64,000 bases of DNA from Takakia lepidozioides (lineage: Eukaryota; Streptophyta; Takakiopsida; Takakiales; Takakiaceae), in contig CM060732.1 in the NCBI GenBank assembly GCA_030704615.1, positions 35,197,053 to 35,261,052 on the forward strand, written 5' to 3'. Each line of letters starts with the position of its first letter. Positions within the stretch are counted from its first letter, which is position 1. The notes beneath the pieces were generated by a model. That model was not told the origin of the DNA, ran no database searches, and saw only the letters and a program-made list of their open reading frames with translations. A program made the translations under genes and the position numbers. This document shows positions 35,101 to 45,334 of the stretch, piece after piece.

Positions 35101-37163
35101 GGGTCAATGGCCACAAGGCTACGGCAAACAACGTCTTATGAGTACATTCTAATAGTGAGGGGTTTTCTAAGGAATGGAAGGATACTGTAGAAAGAACTGT
35201 TCTTATGATCCATGACAGCCCCGATGTACTGTAGTATACCAGAAAGGGATACACACCCATTAGTTCTTCTGAGATTGCTGAAGCACTAGAACATCTAAAG
35301 GGCTATAAAGCCAGTGGGTGTGATGTCATTATCAACGAGTTAATTAAGCATGGTGGCGATCGTATGTCAGAGGCTCTTGCCTCCTCTTTAACCTTATTTG
35401 GAAGACTGAAATGATACACTTTTGACGGAGAGAGGGTCATGTCAATCTGTATAAGGAAGGTGACAGAGAAGAGTCTGGGAACTACCGCGGAATTACACTT
35501 AGCTAGTTGGCAAGCTGTTTTGTAGAATAATAAGCATCCGTCTCGAGGTCGATATGCTTTCCATGAAGGTCAGGTGGACTTCTGGAGAAATAGGGGTTGC
35601 TTTGAATATATCTTTACGTGAAGCCAGACTATCCAGGGGAGGAGAAAAAAAGGAAAACCTACCTTTTGTCTGCTTCCTGGATATTAAAAAGGTTATGACT
35701 GGGTATGGCGCCAGGCTGTGGATTTGACTGTGGTCTTCTGGGGTCAGGGGATAAATGTGGACGATGGTTCACAACCTGTATGCGAACACCAAAAGTTGTG
35801 TTATGGTCAATGGCCAGAGTCTAGTATCTTTAACATTGACCAAGGTGTAGCTCAAGGTTGTACCCTCTCCCCACTGCTCTTCAATGTTTTCATGAATCAG
35901 CTCCTTGAGGATGTGGGAAGCGAGGGATTTGGGGTAAAGGTGGGTGATGCCACCATACCAGCTCTACTGTTTGCGGATGACTTTACGGGCCTACGGGATA
36001 CCCCATCCAATCTTCAGGAGTTGATTGATCGTCAAAGAGGTACTTTGACCTGTGGAGGTAGAACCGAATGTTAGTATATGCACGGTGGTGGCCTTTAATG
36101 ATCGTGTTGAGGGAGGAGGAGATCTCAAATGGACATGGGGCAGTGAAGAGATCGTGTGCTCCCTTCTACACATATCTTGATGTTGAGTTTGCCACCAGTT
36201 GTAACTAGGATGTGGATATACAGAAAGTGGTTCAAACAGCTAAACACAAAGCTTTGGATCTCACTAATATCTCCACTGCAGAGGGATTAATACTGAAGTT
36301 AAAAGGACCGTGCTATGGAGTATGCATCTGCCATGTGGGAGGGGAAATCCAAAAGTTTAGAATCCAGTCAGCTTTCGGTGTTCGAAGAGAGCATGCCAGC
36401 GTGTTCTAGAAAAGCTAAATGTGGCTGTTCGGGGTGAGTTTTGCAAACCACCCTTGACCTGTGGACGTGAGGAGTTCAAGGGCAGATGGTGATGATCAAT
36501 TCAATCGTCCTGTTAAATGGCTAAAGTCCGGGTGGAGAAGGGTAGAGCAGATTTTCAAGTACCCGTATATTAGGCAGGAAGAACTGACCCCCTGCTAGAT
36601 GAAGCTGACTTGGAGACTGAAGTGTCCAAGCATGAGGATTGTCTGAACAAAATGAAGTCCTTGAAGTTGTTTCCAGTTTGACATGAGTGTCCAGTTAAGT
36701 GTCGTGAAGCACCACCTCCAGAGGTTGCATTTCTATTAGTGCTCTTCCCAGATTGGAGCATCACCCAAAACTGAGGCTGGGGTTAATGAACGTCACACCC
36801 CATTGACACAAACATTTCGGAACAATTTCTGTCATTACAAATACTTTTTGTTCATACTGATGTGACAAAGTGGTTTGTTGTGGGAAATTCCTGCAGGTTG
36901 AAGCCCTGGCACAAATCTTGAAGCTGACACTGCAGAAACTGGATGTTGCATTTTTGCGCCCACCTTACAACTACATGATTCAAACTGCTCCTCTGAAAAT
37001 TAATGATTTAGCATACTACCATTGGTATGTTCGCATTATACCCCATCTCATCACTCTCGGTGGATTTGAACTTGGCAGTGGATGTTACATCAACTCAGTT
37101 GCACCTGAGGCTGCTGCAGAACTTCTTCGAAATGTGAAGGTGGATGAGCCGCCCCCAGAGTAG
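32174..37163 (+). CDS. ADP-glucose phosphorylase (GalT-like, HIT superfamily)
   Basis: Exons are 32174-32587, 32688-32753, 33996-34304 and 36897-37163, all phase 0. They total 1056 nt and 351 residues, the length of Arabidopsis At5g18200. That protein was first annotated as galactose-1-phosphate uridylyltransferase-like but acts as an ADP-glucose phosphorylase that transfers AMP. The N-terminal half has ELRRDPVVQRWVI and the zinc-type CxxC at Cys46/Cys49 (CTFC). The catalytic triad motif THSHSQ is at 174-179, with His177 as the expected nucleophile. A second CxxC (CIFC, ~207-210) and SVAPYAPRFPYEIWLIPRRH define the C-terminal HIT repeat, and the last exon reads PPYNYMIQTAPLK and HWYVRIIPHL. 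Introns 2 (1.2 kb) and 3 (2.6 kb) are swollen by LINE insertions in the sense orientation, but the splice sites are intact. Confidence 0.93.
32826..33300 (+). repeat. LINE 3' fragment (zf-RVT region plus part of tail)
   Basis: Within intron 2 of the ADP-glucose phosphorylase, a broken frame shows CPLCRQPEAN, then QCPGYWHQR and IFTNFQTLEAKPKALTLLG. This matches the C-terminal zinc-binding segment of a plant LINE reverse transcriptase (C-x2-C...H...C) and the copy at 34606-35147. It goes on to VKGFLEGIWK and a degraded version of the AACTGGGCGC tail core. Several stops show it is old. Confidence 0.7.
34360..36560 (+). repeat. LINE with reverse transcriptase core, interrupted by a nested LINE
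   Basis: Inside intron 3 of the ADP-glucose phosphorylase. After the nested insertion (ending about 35159) a decayed frame reads EALEHLKGYKASGCDVIINE, then GVAQGCTLSPLLFNVFMNQL and the catalytic ALLFADDF box (RT motif with F-A-D-D), ending near 36430 with YASAMWEGKSKSLES-like text typical of the RT thumb/C-terminal region. The flanking piece 34360-34593 is probably the upstream part of the same element. Many stops and frameshifts make it inactive. Confidence 0.7.
34594..35159 (+). mobile_element. Nested 5'-truncated LINE with 12-bp target-site duplication
   Basis: The 12-base direct repeat TCTAATAGTGAG flanks the insert at 34594-34605 and 35148-35159. The 542-bp insert starts near a MGDDIMDDLKGLPTLGTRL frame. 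It continues through a good zf-RVT segment (CPLCGQPEDNIHFLIHCPGF) to a stop near 34951, then a 3' UTR ending in the 115-bp tail (35031-35147) with the ACTACCAACGTCAGCCCCTG start. A single open frame of ~110 codons and a perfect duplication indicate a fairly recent insertion. This copy ties the short dispersed tails in the window to a LINE. Confidence 0.85.
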
Positions 37164-37362
37164 AAAGTTCCACTGTCTTTCATCCTCATCTTTTGGAATG
37201 TCGAAATATTGTTGGTCAAACAAGAGTACACACTATCATTGAACATTTTTATATACAACTTTGAATTGGATGCAGTTGCTAGACTGTTACATCTGAATCA
37301 TGTGTACTTGATACTGTAGTCATCTGCATATGTAAATTAAAAAGCCCCTATAGATTCAAAAC

Positions 37363-37600
37363 AGATTTGAGGAGAGCATCTCTCTGGTGAGAGAACACCC
37401 GACTCTGAATCAGAAAATGAATACTGTCTGCAGGTTGCCCACACAACATACAATTGCACTCTCCCTTTCCTCTTTCCTTGTATTTGCTATTCAAAGGTAG
37501 GCTTCCCGCCCTGAGTTTAATTTTCAGTCTAATGCCGAGAGTGGGTAAGCCCTTCAGGTCATCCAGGATGCCCTCCCCCATGTCATAGACTGGAAACAAA
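37363..37600 (-). repeat. Inverted LINE zf-RVT fragment
   Basis: On the minus strand a clean frame of 80 codons (GEGILDDLKGLPTLGIRLKI, then CMLCGQPADSIHFLI) is close to the coding part of the nested LINE at 34606. Homology ends sharply near 37363 before the 3' UTR, so the copy is cut at both ends. It lies about 200 bases past the ADP-glucose phosphorylase stop, so it may touch that gene's 3' UTR. Confidence 0.75.
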
Positions 37601-37667
37601 TTCAGGGAAGTGGTCTGCCTAACTTAATTTTCATCACACAATTTCCTGGCAACAGACGGGCTAAGAG

Positions 37668-37790
37668 GAAAACCAACTTCATCGTTCTGGCCCCACTCAA
37701 TTTCATGCATTCAAAGCATTTTTGTTGTTGAAAACCAACTTCATCGTATGGGCCCACTGAATTTCATGCATTCAAGCATTTTTGTTGTTG
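37668..37790 (+). repeat. 62-bp tandem duplication
   Basis: Two adjacent units (37668-37729 and 37730-37790) share GAAAACCAACTTCATCGT at the start, AATTTCATGCATTCAA in the middle and TTTTTGTTGTTG at the end, with a few mismatches and one-base indels. A partial third start occurs near 38023. Confidence 0.8.
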
Positions 37791-38060
37791 TTCCACATGT
37801 CTTTCTTCCTTCCTTCAGTAGAGATGGCAATGGTACTACATATAGTATCTCCAAGGTTCAAAGCTCCTTGGTGAATAGCTAGTAAGACATTGTGGAAGTG
37901 TGAAAGAAGCCTTGTTGGACAGAATGACTAAATGAGATGTAGTTTCATAGAGTGCAATGATGCCAGTATACTAATGTTCGGTACTGGTTAGGAGGCTTTC
38001 AAGAGTTATGAGCACATAAGGGAAAACCAACTTCATCACATCAATATGCAAGTTACATAT

Positions 38061-38147
38061 TCTAATCTTGCCCAAACTGGGCGCGGGGTCAATGGCCACA
38101 AGGCTGCGGCAAACAACGTCTTATGAGTACAATCTAATCTTGCCCAA
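38061..38147 (+). mobile_element. 57-bp LINE-tail insertion with 15-bp target-site duplication
   Basis: TCTAATCTTGCCCAA occurs at 38061-38075 and again at 38133-38147. Between them lies only the last part of the LINE tail (ACTGGGCGCGGGGTCAATGG through TTATGAGTAC). Extreme 5' truncation with a target-site duplication is the hallmark of target-primed reverse transcription. Confidence 0.85.
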
Positions 38148-38344
38148 CCACAACTTTTGAAAAACTAATCTCCTTCAAAGTAACCATGGCATGAGGAACC
38201 AAGCACATGGCTCATGGGAGCCCAACAAGGGAAGCGAAAGAAGAAGCCAAACAAGTCTCCCGGTTTCTTGCACTATGATGGAATTGGAACATGTTCTAAA
38301 GCAAAAGAAAAGCTTGTCTAGACTTTTGCACCTAAACTAAGACC

Positions 38345-39389
38345 GCCAACCAAACCATTAAGGTGAATGTCTAGCTGGGCCCTCCATTGTAATGCAAGTG
38401 GAAATTCAGTGGATGTCCATGTGTGTTGCTTCATGTCATATATCACAACTACATCATTGGGTATGCTCCTCTACATGTATAAGAGATTGTCATGGCTCAC
38501 CACTTTAAAAATGTCCATGTCGGCCAAACTACTCCTTGCAATCTCAGTTCTTGCACTCGTTGTAGAACCTTTGAACTCCCACACACAGACGGTTGGTGTG
38601 AGGTAAATTTGATCGCGAGGCGGCCCACCCAGCAACAGGCCCCCCTCACTCTCTACAAGTCGACACCCACTATCTCCACGCATCACAGTCAGGCATCCGT
38701 ACAGCAACTTGCGTCCAAACACGGCTGCCAATGTCGCAAGCCATCACAATGCTGTCTTCCTCTTGTGTATCCAATAGAGCAAAGAGAGTAGGGCCACATA
38801 TCACACTTCCTCTACAATTCGAGAGGGTTATTGAGGGCATCTTTCCAATCTCGGTCCAACACTCGCAAGTTGAGTCATACAAGTGTGTTCTCCAACTTCG
38901 TTCGTCGTAATAATTTCCTGACATCACAAGGACCTTGTAGGTGTTGCTGCATCTATCCACAATCATATGTACTCTTTCCGCGTAGAAACGTATTGAATTG
39001 TCGTGAGGCAGGGCAGGCAATTGTCTGGAACCGTTCAACAGAGGATTGTACACACTGCATGATATGTGATCGTTTCGCTCCTGCGTTATGCAAAATAAGC
39101 CTCCACCTGCAGCACAAACTCTGTTTAGTAAATGATCCCTGGGGAGTTTGAGGTCGATCCTGTGCCACCGTCGAGGAGTTGTGGGGGCATACAACATACA
39201 GTATGCGCCTAAAAACATGAGATAGGAGTCTTGCTGAAGAGGGAGCCGCTGACAGAGTTGTTGGAAAGAAGCAGTGGATGGGAGGGAGTTCCACAACTTG
39301 CACACCGACTTAAAGCGGACGAGACTTCACCAGGCCAACACTACCATCACTAACTCCAAAGGGAGCCTGCTCCAAATCTCCTCCTCCAT
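38345..39389 (-). pseudogene. Disabled F-box/kelch gene, intronless
   Basis: An ATG at 39387-39389 opens MEEEIWSRLPLELVMVVLAW, a proper F-box start, but the next codon is TGA (39327-39329), and the frame then resumes SLVRFKSVCKLWNSLPS, so the LP..-type residues are lost. The kelch part is open from about 39326 to 38670 (YNPLLNGSRQLPALP, then CECWTEIGKMP). Near 38680 the frame shifts by one and continues MRGDSGCRLVESEGGLLLGG, and a TAG at 38471-38473 interrupts the last part (DMKQHTWTSTEFPLALQW beyond). There is no ATG just after the TGA. The intact F-box gene at 26-28 kb has two introns, whereas this copy has none. It may be a retrocopy or belong to a single-exon subfamily. Confidence 0.8.
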
Positions 39390-39589
39390 ATTGCCCACCC
39401 ACAAAACCTCTCTAACGTGTTCTTGTGATCGTAACACGGAGCTTGGGGAAAGAGACGTGTAGGTAAGGTATGAACCAGTCAAGCACCGCACGTCCCTTGC
39501 CCCCCGTGAAGAAAAAAGAGGAGTGAATAAAATCTTCTGTACGTTCGCCCATTGTACATGTTGTAAATAAAATCTTGCAGGGTTTCATC

Positions 39590-39725
39590 GAAGGAGCGAT
39601 CTATCCTCTAGAAAGCCCTTTACACAAGCATCAATCTGCCGTGTGTGAGGTGCCCAGCAAGGGCTTCAGGCTCAGCCTAGAGATTTTCAAAGTTGGTGAA
39701 CAGAATTGCAGACGTTGTGAAACAT
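39590..39725 (-). repeat. LINE zf-RVT-downstream fragment, inverted
   Basis: The reverse complement reads close to 34850-34990 of the nested LINE: TCACCAACTTTGAAAATCTC, then AAGCCCTTGCTGGG and GCAGATTGATGCTTGTGT, ending at GGGCTTTCTAGAGGAT. It is only a short remnant, next to but separate from the complete tail at 39750. Confidence 0.65.
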
Positions 39726-39736
39726 TTTCAGAAACA

Positions 39737-39877
39737 TTGTCAGAGAGAGTGTACTCATAAGACGTTGTTTGCTGTAGCCTTGTGGCCATTGACCCCGCGC
39801 CCAGTTTGAGCGGGAACAAAAGGAACAGAACCTACCTCTGTCAGGGGCTGACGTTGGTAGTACGTTGTCAGAGAGAG
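39737..39877 (-). mobile_element. 115-bp LINE-tail/SINE-like copy with 13-bp target-site duplication
   Basis: TTGTCAGAGAGAG flanks the element at 39737-39749 and 39865-39877. On the minus strand the insert 39864-39750 starts ACTACCAACGTCAGCCCCTG and ends TTATGAGTACA, the same start and end as the tails at 23847 and 35031. A shared 5' start in independent copies raises the possibility of a true short element rather than random truncation. Confidence 0.85.
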
Positions 39878-39879
39878 AG

Positions 39880-41385
39880 AGAAAGAGAGTATGGCACACA
39901 TTCATAAGTTCATGGGCTGACTTACCCATCTGCAGTTGCACAGTAAAGGCGTCCACCAACTGGTGTGGCAAGCACATCCCCTGCGAGACAGACATATTCC
40001 AACTATATTGTAATTGGTGCAATCCAGAGACTTTCAAGCATTTGGACCTTTTTCTGTCTAATGATATATTTCTCAAATCCTATTGAGTGTAGTTCTTTTT
40101 GCCACTCTTAACTGTCAATGACTCTCTTTTTGTCTCTAGCTTGTCTTCAAGAGGGAGACAATATGCCCACATGAAAGATCTTGATGTTGAACACAAGCAG
40201 GACTTACCCTTGAAAAGCTGGATGTCTCCCATATGCCTAAACTCTATCTTTCCTGAGCATCCCCGTCCTCTTCTTCAGTTGCAGGCTGCACTGGGTCCCA
40301 TAATTGCAGCACCAACCAACAGCATACTGAGCCGACATAGGACAAATCTAATCTCAGTCAACAAAACCCCTTCTGCAGCTTCCTTTACTCTACACCACCT
40401 CCTCTCATATATTACCTAAGCATCATGTTATTGTCACTTAGAATTGTCTGGACCCACCCAGTGTGCCCCCACAACACAGCTTCAGACACTGGAACCCAGT
40501 CACACGTCCTCCATGCCTACATCTGTCTCTTTGCTGTACCTAGTGTGATAAAATAAACATCACCCAACGGACATAGTAAGTATTCGTTGTCCTGCAACTA
40601 ATTTACATGCACATTCCGCATACACAGCCAAAACTCCATCCTTGATTACATCTATGTTGCATTGAAAGAATCAAAACTTTTTCTTTTTCACTGTCTCCTG
40701 TACGCTGCAAAAGAGAAATTGGGATGCTGAGCTGTTTGTCACAAAGATGTCACTGCCCAATGACATTAACTCTGCTGTGATTTCCAACCGACGGGTCACT
40801 TGAAGAAGAGAGCAAAGAGAAATTGCCTGTAACAAATTAGAGAACATTTCTGGTCAGACTGATGAGGTAAGACACCAGCCTGATCCTTGAAAGTTGTAAA
40901 CATGTTTGGATACAGCTCATCTATCACTCCTGTTGCCTTACCAAAACACATTACTCATAAGGTAACAAACATATTGGGTATACCTACACCTACATCAGTG
41001 AGATGGAGGAGAGCAAGAAGAGCACTTTTGTGAAGATCTCTCCAGATACACTCCTGCACCAGCCACACAAAGCTGAGCCTTTATAAGATTTCTGGAAGAT
41101 TAAGAATCTCTTAAATTGTTGCGCTTGTGGGTCCATAGGGACCGACGTCAAAAGGAACAGACAGAAGAGAATAGTTGTGCCATTTTGCCCTGAGTGGACG
41201 GTTGCAGAGAAGCATGAGCAGGAGGGAGAGAAAAAGTACCAAAACAGCTATCATGGTTGGGGCCGCAGGTCTTGGGACTTGAGTGAAATATTCCAGAAAC
41301 ATAGGTAAAGATTCTGTAGGCTTTGAGATGCAATGTGGCTTGAGGCTCAACCTCAAGACGTATAATGTATTTTCTATATATTTTC
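39880..41385. other. Intergenic; no gene seen
   Basis: Short ORFs only. The longest on the plus strand (40099-40419, 106 codons) has no motif I recognise. No repeat stands out apart from the GA-run at the left edge. Confidence 0.4.
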
Positions 41386-41738
41386 AAAATACGTATATCT
41401 TATCTGAAAAAATAAGGGATGGGCAGTCATAAAAAAACTTCATGCCGTAGACCTCAAGCCCTAGGATCCCCATCCTAGGCCACATGATCTCAGGCCCTAG
41501 AACCTTAGGCCACATGACCTCAGGCCCTAAGACCTTAGGCCACATGACCTCAGGCCCTAAGACCTTAGGCCACATGTACATAATACGTTTTAATATTCTT
41601 CGAAAATCGGGGAACAAAGAAGGGAACCACCCGGTTTAGGGGTTCGCAACTCAAGGCGGGAGTTTTGCCGCTGCTCCTCTGCGGCAGAGGAGCTCTTCCC
41701 AGATCGAGAAGGTACACCAAGCAAACTCTGGTCTTGGA
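41386..41738 (+). repeat. Left arm of a large inverted repeat, with 30-bp minisatellite
   Basis: The reverse complement of this arm matches 49772-50030 over roughly 250 bases. Matching blocks include CAAGACCAGAGTTTGCTTGG, TCTGGGAAGAGCTCCTCTGC, GGTTCCCTTCTTTGTTCCCC, and then ATGTGGCCTA with GGGCCTGAGGTC. Four units starting at 41474, 41504, 41534 and 41564 repeat TTAGGCCACATGACCTCAGG with exact 30-bp spacing. The homology stops at the inner edge near 41738. The outer edge is blurred by the minisatellite. Confidence 0.75.
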
Positions 41739-43154
41739 AAAACTCGGTAATTTACGAAATTTGAGTGTCGTGCAGCGGTCGATGCGGTTTCCTATTGAAG
41801 AGGAGGTCAAGGCAGTGGTAATTGGCAACGGTTGGGCTGCAGCAGCTACTGGTCTTCATTTTCTTCGAGTTTACTCTGAAGCTTGCAGGTATGACATTTC
41901 CCATTCTAACGACTGAGCAATCCTGTCCATCTGTCCTTTTCCATACTTTACGGCTTTCGGTCTGCAAGAAGATTGGCTGCCTCACCTCAAAATTCCTGTT
42001 TTTGCAGCAACACGTTTGCAATTCTGACTGCAATTCTGACTTGCCCAGCAAGATAGGCCCCAGTACATCCGTAGCTTGCCTTAGCCCTTTCCCCATGTGA
42101 ATTTGTTTGAAAGTGGAAGTGGTGTCACAAAGTCTCATTGCCTAATAAAACTTGAATGGCCTTGCAGAGATTTGTTTCATCTTTGGCAGGTCCAATTGTA
42201 GTACTAGCAGGCCATGAGCAGCAGTTGGCCGTAGACACTCATGCCTCCAACCCCCTACCTTCCGGTGAAGGGGGGCTTTGTACGGCAGAGATTGCCATTG
42301 TCGTCATCTCTTATTGAAAATGGAACTTGGCAATCCGTGTCATCGTCATCGGATCGCTTTGGACGTGTTTCATGGCAAGGTGCGTGTAGGTAGGAAGCAG
42401 CAAGACCTGATTCCAGGGTTGGAGTCTCTCACCGAAACGTCAAGGCCAGTGAGCTCTACATTCAGGATAGTGCGGCGGCCGTAGAGGAGTTGGTAATTCC
42501 CCTGAACGACATGTTTCTTAAGGATGGTTTACTTATGTAATCAAAGCAAGCTGGTCCACTAGGAATCACGTTGGTCTCTCCAAAGTTAAATGCCAGCAAG
42601 CAGTTTTATTTATCATTGTGCTGCAGCAATACTATGTAATAGGAGGTAGAGTTGTACTAATGGGAGAGATTGCGTCAGAACAGTTTACACCAGACTGGAG
42701 TATGCTGCAGATTTGTTTCTTGATTTCCGTGTAGATGTGCAAATGTGCATCTGACTCCCTGACAGACATTGTCTACCTGAGAGAGAGACCAAATGGAAGT
42801 GGAGACTGCAAGTAGGATTATTTTCTGACGTTCACTCCTGATTGATCGAAGGCAATGGGGTGTTCTGGGGACTGACATTTACGGGTGTACTGTGGCAGCC
42901 GCTTGGCAATGGGACCGTTCATCAACTTCATGGTATAGAGGTGGAAACTCCAAGTGAGTGAGCTTGAACTTACATCCTTTCCTGTACAGGCAGCTGTAGT
43001 GTCGTTTTATTGGAATGAGTGCCCCTACTGACCACATTGTCAAACATTATTTGCTGAGAACTTCAAATGTTTTTAGAACAAGACAGCTGTTTATGTTGTT
43101 TAGCTGCTGTGTGTGCACAATGGTGACTTATAGATTTCTTGGTTGTTGTTGCAG

Positions 43155-43227
43155 GCATGATGGGCAGTGCGAAGACGACATTGGGAAAAATATTGTTTGA
43201 AGCCCTTGGTTACTATTTTTGCGATAG
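43155..43227 (+). pseudogene. Shikimate-kinase-like P-loop exon (isolated)
   Basis: A 73-bp open stretch, preceded by a pyrimidine tract and CAG and followed by GTTTGT, reads (G)MMGSAKTTLGKILFEALGYY followed by FCD. This matches the Walker-A exon of plant shikimate kinases and shikimate-kinase-like proteins (GMMGSGKTTVGK...EALGY.F.DSD), including a split codon at its end. The second Gly of the P-loop (GK) is replaced by Ala, which would be expected to harm ATP binding. I could not find the flanking exons convincingly, so this looks like a gene fragment rather than an intact gene. Confidence 0.5.
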
Positions 43228-44199
43228 GTTTGTAAATGCTATTTACCCAATCCATTCTTTGTATCTGCACATGTATCTGTCTACTTAATATATAGGCCAA
43301 TTTTGTGCAACCAATCATTCTGCATATGCAAGATGCCATCCCCTCCTATTCACCTTTCGAGCTTGCTTTGTTATACTTTGAGAAAGGGGGTTTGGTGTTG
43401 TATAAGATTCTAAGGAGGTTTAATGTGGCAGTTATTATTGGCACCTTTGCTTTGAGCCATCCATTCGTACAGTGTGACACAGCAGATATGGGCAGCCCCT
43501 ATCATTACACTCAATGCACAACGCACTGCCATGCTGGTGGCTGACTTCATGAAGGTCAAGTCCCTCTCTCTCTTCTGGATCTTCACTTTTATGTAGCTCT
43601 GGCGCTTTGAGTTTGTCTCAGGTTTTACAACAGCTCAAGTGATTTCATCCCAGATGAAGTCCATATTACACATGTATTAATCTGCGTGAGTGGAGGAGAG
43701 TATTGACAGATGACAATTGTGGTTGCATGGTGCATATGGAGGATCTGCAGACCAGCTCTGTTTCGTGGTCTGTCGAATTGTGATCCAGAGAGAGACTGAT
43801 ATTGCTGGTTGGGACTGCACCAGGGTGCTGGAAACGCAGAGAGGTTCCAGAATGAACGGTTTTGTTGAGGTTTGGGGGAGAAGTCAACAGACCTGGTGTT
43901 ACACCAATTAGCAAAGTTGTTGGCAGCCCACGTTGCAAGACTAAGCAAAGATAAAGAGCACTTGAGTGGCCGTGAAGGAGCCTGCGGAGCGGTCTTAGAG
44001 CAAGGAGACAGAGACACACTTGCCAGCTCTTTTGGGAATGAGAGAGCACGGTTAGATCTGGGGTGTGAGTAGTTCGATGATATGTCCTAGACTGACAGCC
44101 GTTGAGACTAAACTAATAGAACAGGTGGCATGTTCTTATGTACAGGTAGTGTCTACGCCAGTTCTGAGCATATCCTGTGGCACACTCAGACTTGGCAGC

Positions 44200-44985
44200 A
44201 GACATCCTGGAAATTGAGTATTTATGGGGTATAGTGTATCTTACAAATGTAAGGTCTAAACCTTAAACTGTGAACTGTTTGCTTATATACAAGTCCTGGA
44301 AATTGTGGGCGTTCATATTTATAAGACTCTGAACTGTTTGAACAGACTGCAGCCCTGCACAAACATGGTCTTTTTATGCTTACATGCCCTGGGAATTGTG
44401 GGCATTGACGCCCACAATTTCCAGGGTTTGCACTGAAGCATTTCTAAGCTGTTCTTAGGCCACTAACACACCCTGTGTAGCTGCAGAAATTGTTCCCACG
44501 GGACCCTATAGATTCACCTGTAAGGCTGCTCAACCCCTGAGCTTAGAGTATGGTTGGATCACTTGCTCATTAAAGGACCACAGAATATCTACAAAAGGAC
44601 CCCTGCAGCACATTTTTAAGACTGTTAATGTCTCACTAACAGCAGCCCTTCACAAACAGGGTGTGTTTGATTCTAATATACATACTTGCAGAGCCTTGCA
44701 ATGATACCGTTCTTAGGCCATTAACACCCTCTAGCACATTTTTCAGACTCTGCTGCACTGTGTCAATTGACTGCAGGGGCCTACACAAGAAAGGTATGAA
44801 TTTCCAGGGCTTTCCAAGCAATCATTTCTTTGTCTTGCTAAGGGACCAACACCCCATGTGGCCTCGAATAATAACCCTAAGAGCATGACACAAGAAGAAT
44901 CCCCACTCATGCAAGTCCGGGATTCAGGCTTATTGCTGTTTCAATGAAGGGGCTAGAAAATGTGGGCATCAATGCCCACATCTTG
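44200..44985. repeat. Hairpin-rich degenerate tandem repeat region
   Basis: Near 44388-44427 is an inverted repeat with 17-base arms (CCCTGGGAATTGTGGGC and its complement with one mismatch) and a 6-base loop. A second hairpin near 44962-44985 uses the same GTGGGCAT core. Related half-sites (CTGGAAATTG, TTCCAGGGC) occur near 44206, 44295 and 44792. Blocks with 'CAGCCC(T/G)(T)CACAAACA' and 'TTCTTAGGCCA(C/T)TAACAC' recur about 290 bases apart (44347/44641 and 44453/44711), so the region is a diverged tandem repeat with hairpins. Confidence 0.6.
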
Positions 44986-45334
44986 CGAATGTAGCAACAA
45001 ACATAGAGTAATTAGTTCATCAGGGCTGGACTGAAGATTGGCTTGCATGTGCAGAATTACAACTCCATTTTTGAGTATCCCAACAATCGCGAGGGGCAAA
45101 TTCTGCACCCTCTGCTTGAAGCTGAGGTTGTACGACCTGATATACAACTGGATGCAGTAAGTTGGCTATCCATACACTACTGCTATTGCAATTTCAAATC
45201 TACAAGATTGGTGATTAGCGCTAAAAAAATCATGATTTGCAGGCACATATGGTGGGGCATTTGATTTGGATGATTGCAACTAATCATCTAGAGGTCTCTC
45301 GGCCCTTTTCGTTTTTGACGTTGATTATGCTATG

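Noticed and set aside
36570-36764. Minus-strand ORF in ADP-glucose phosphorylase intron 3
   Set aside because: It is antisense to LINE-derived sequence and has no recognisable motif.
41384-41828. ORFs across the left inverted arm with VLGPEVMWPK repeats as a repeat protein
   Set aside because: The peptide repeats are only the 30-bp minisatellite translated (30 is divisible by 3), and the DNA arm is repeated in inverted orientation at 49.8 kb, so it is non-coding repeat.
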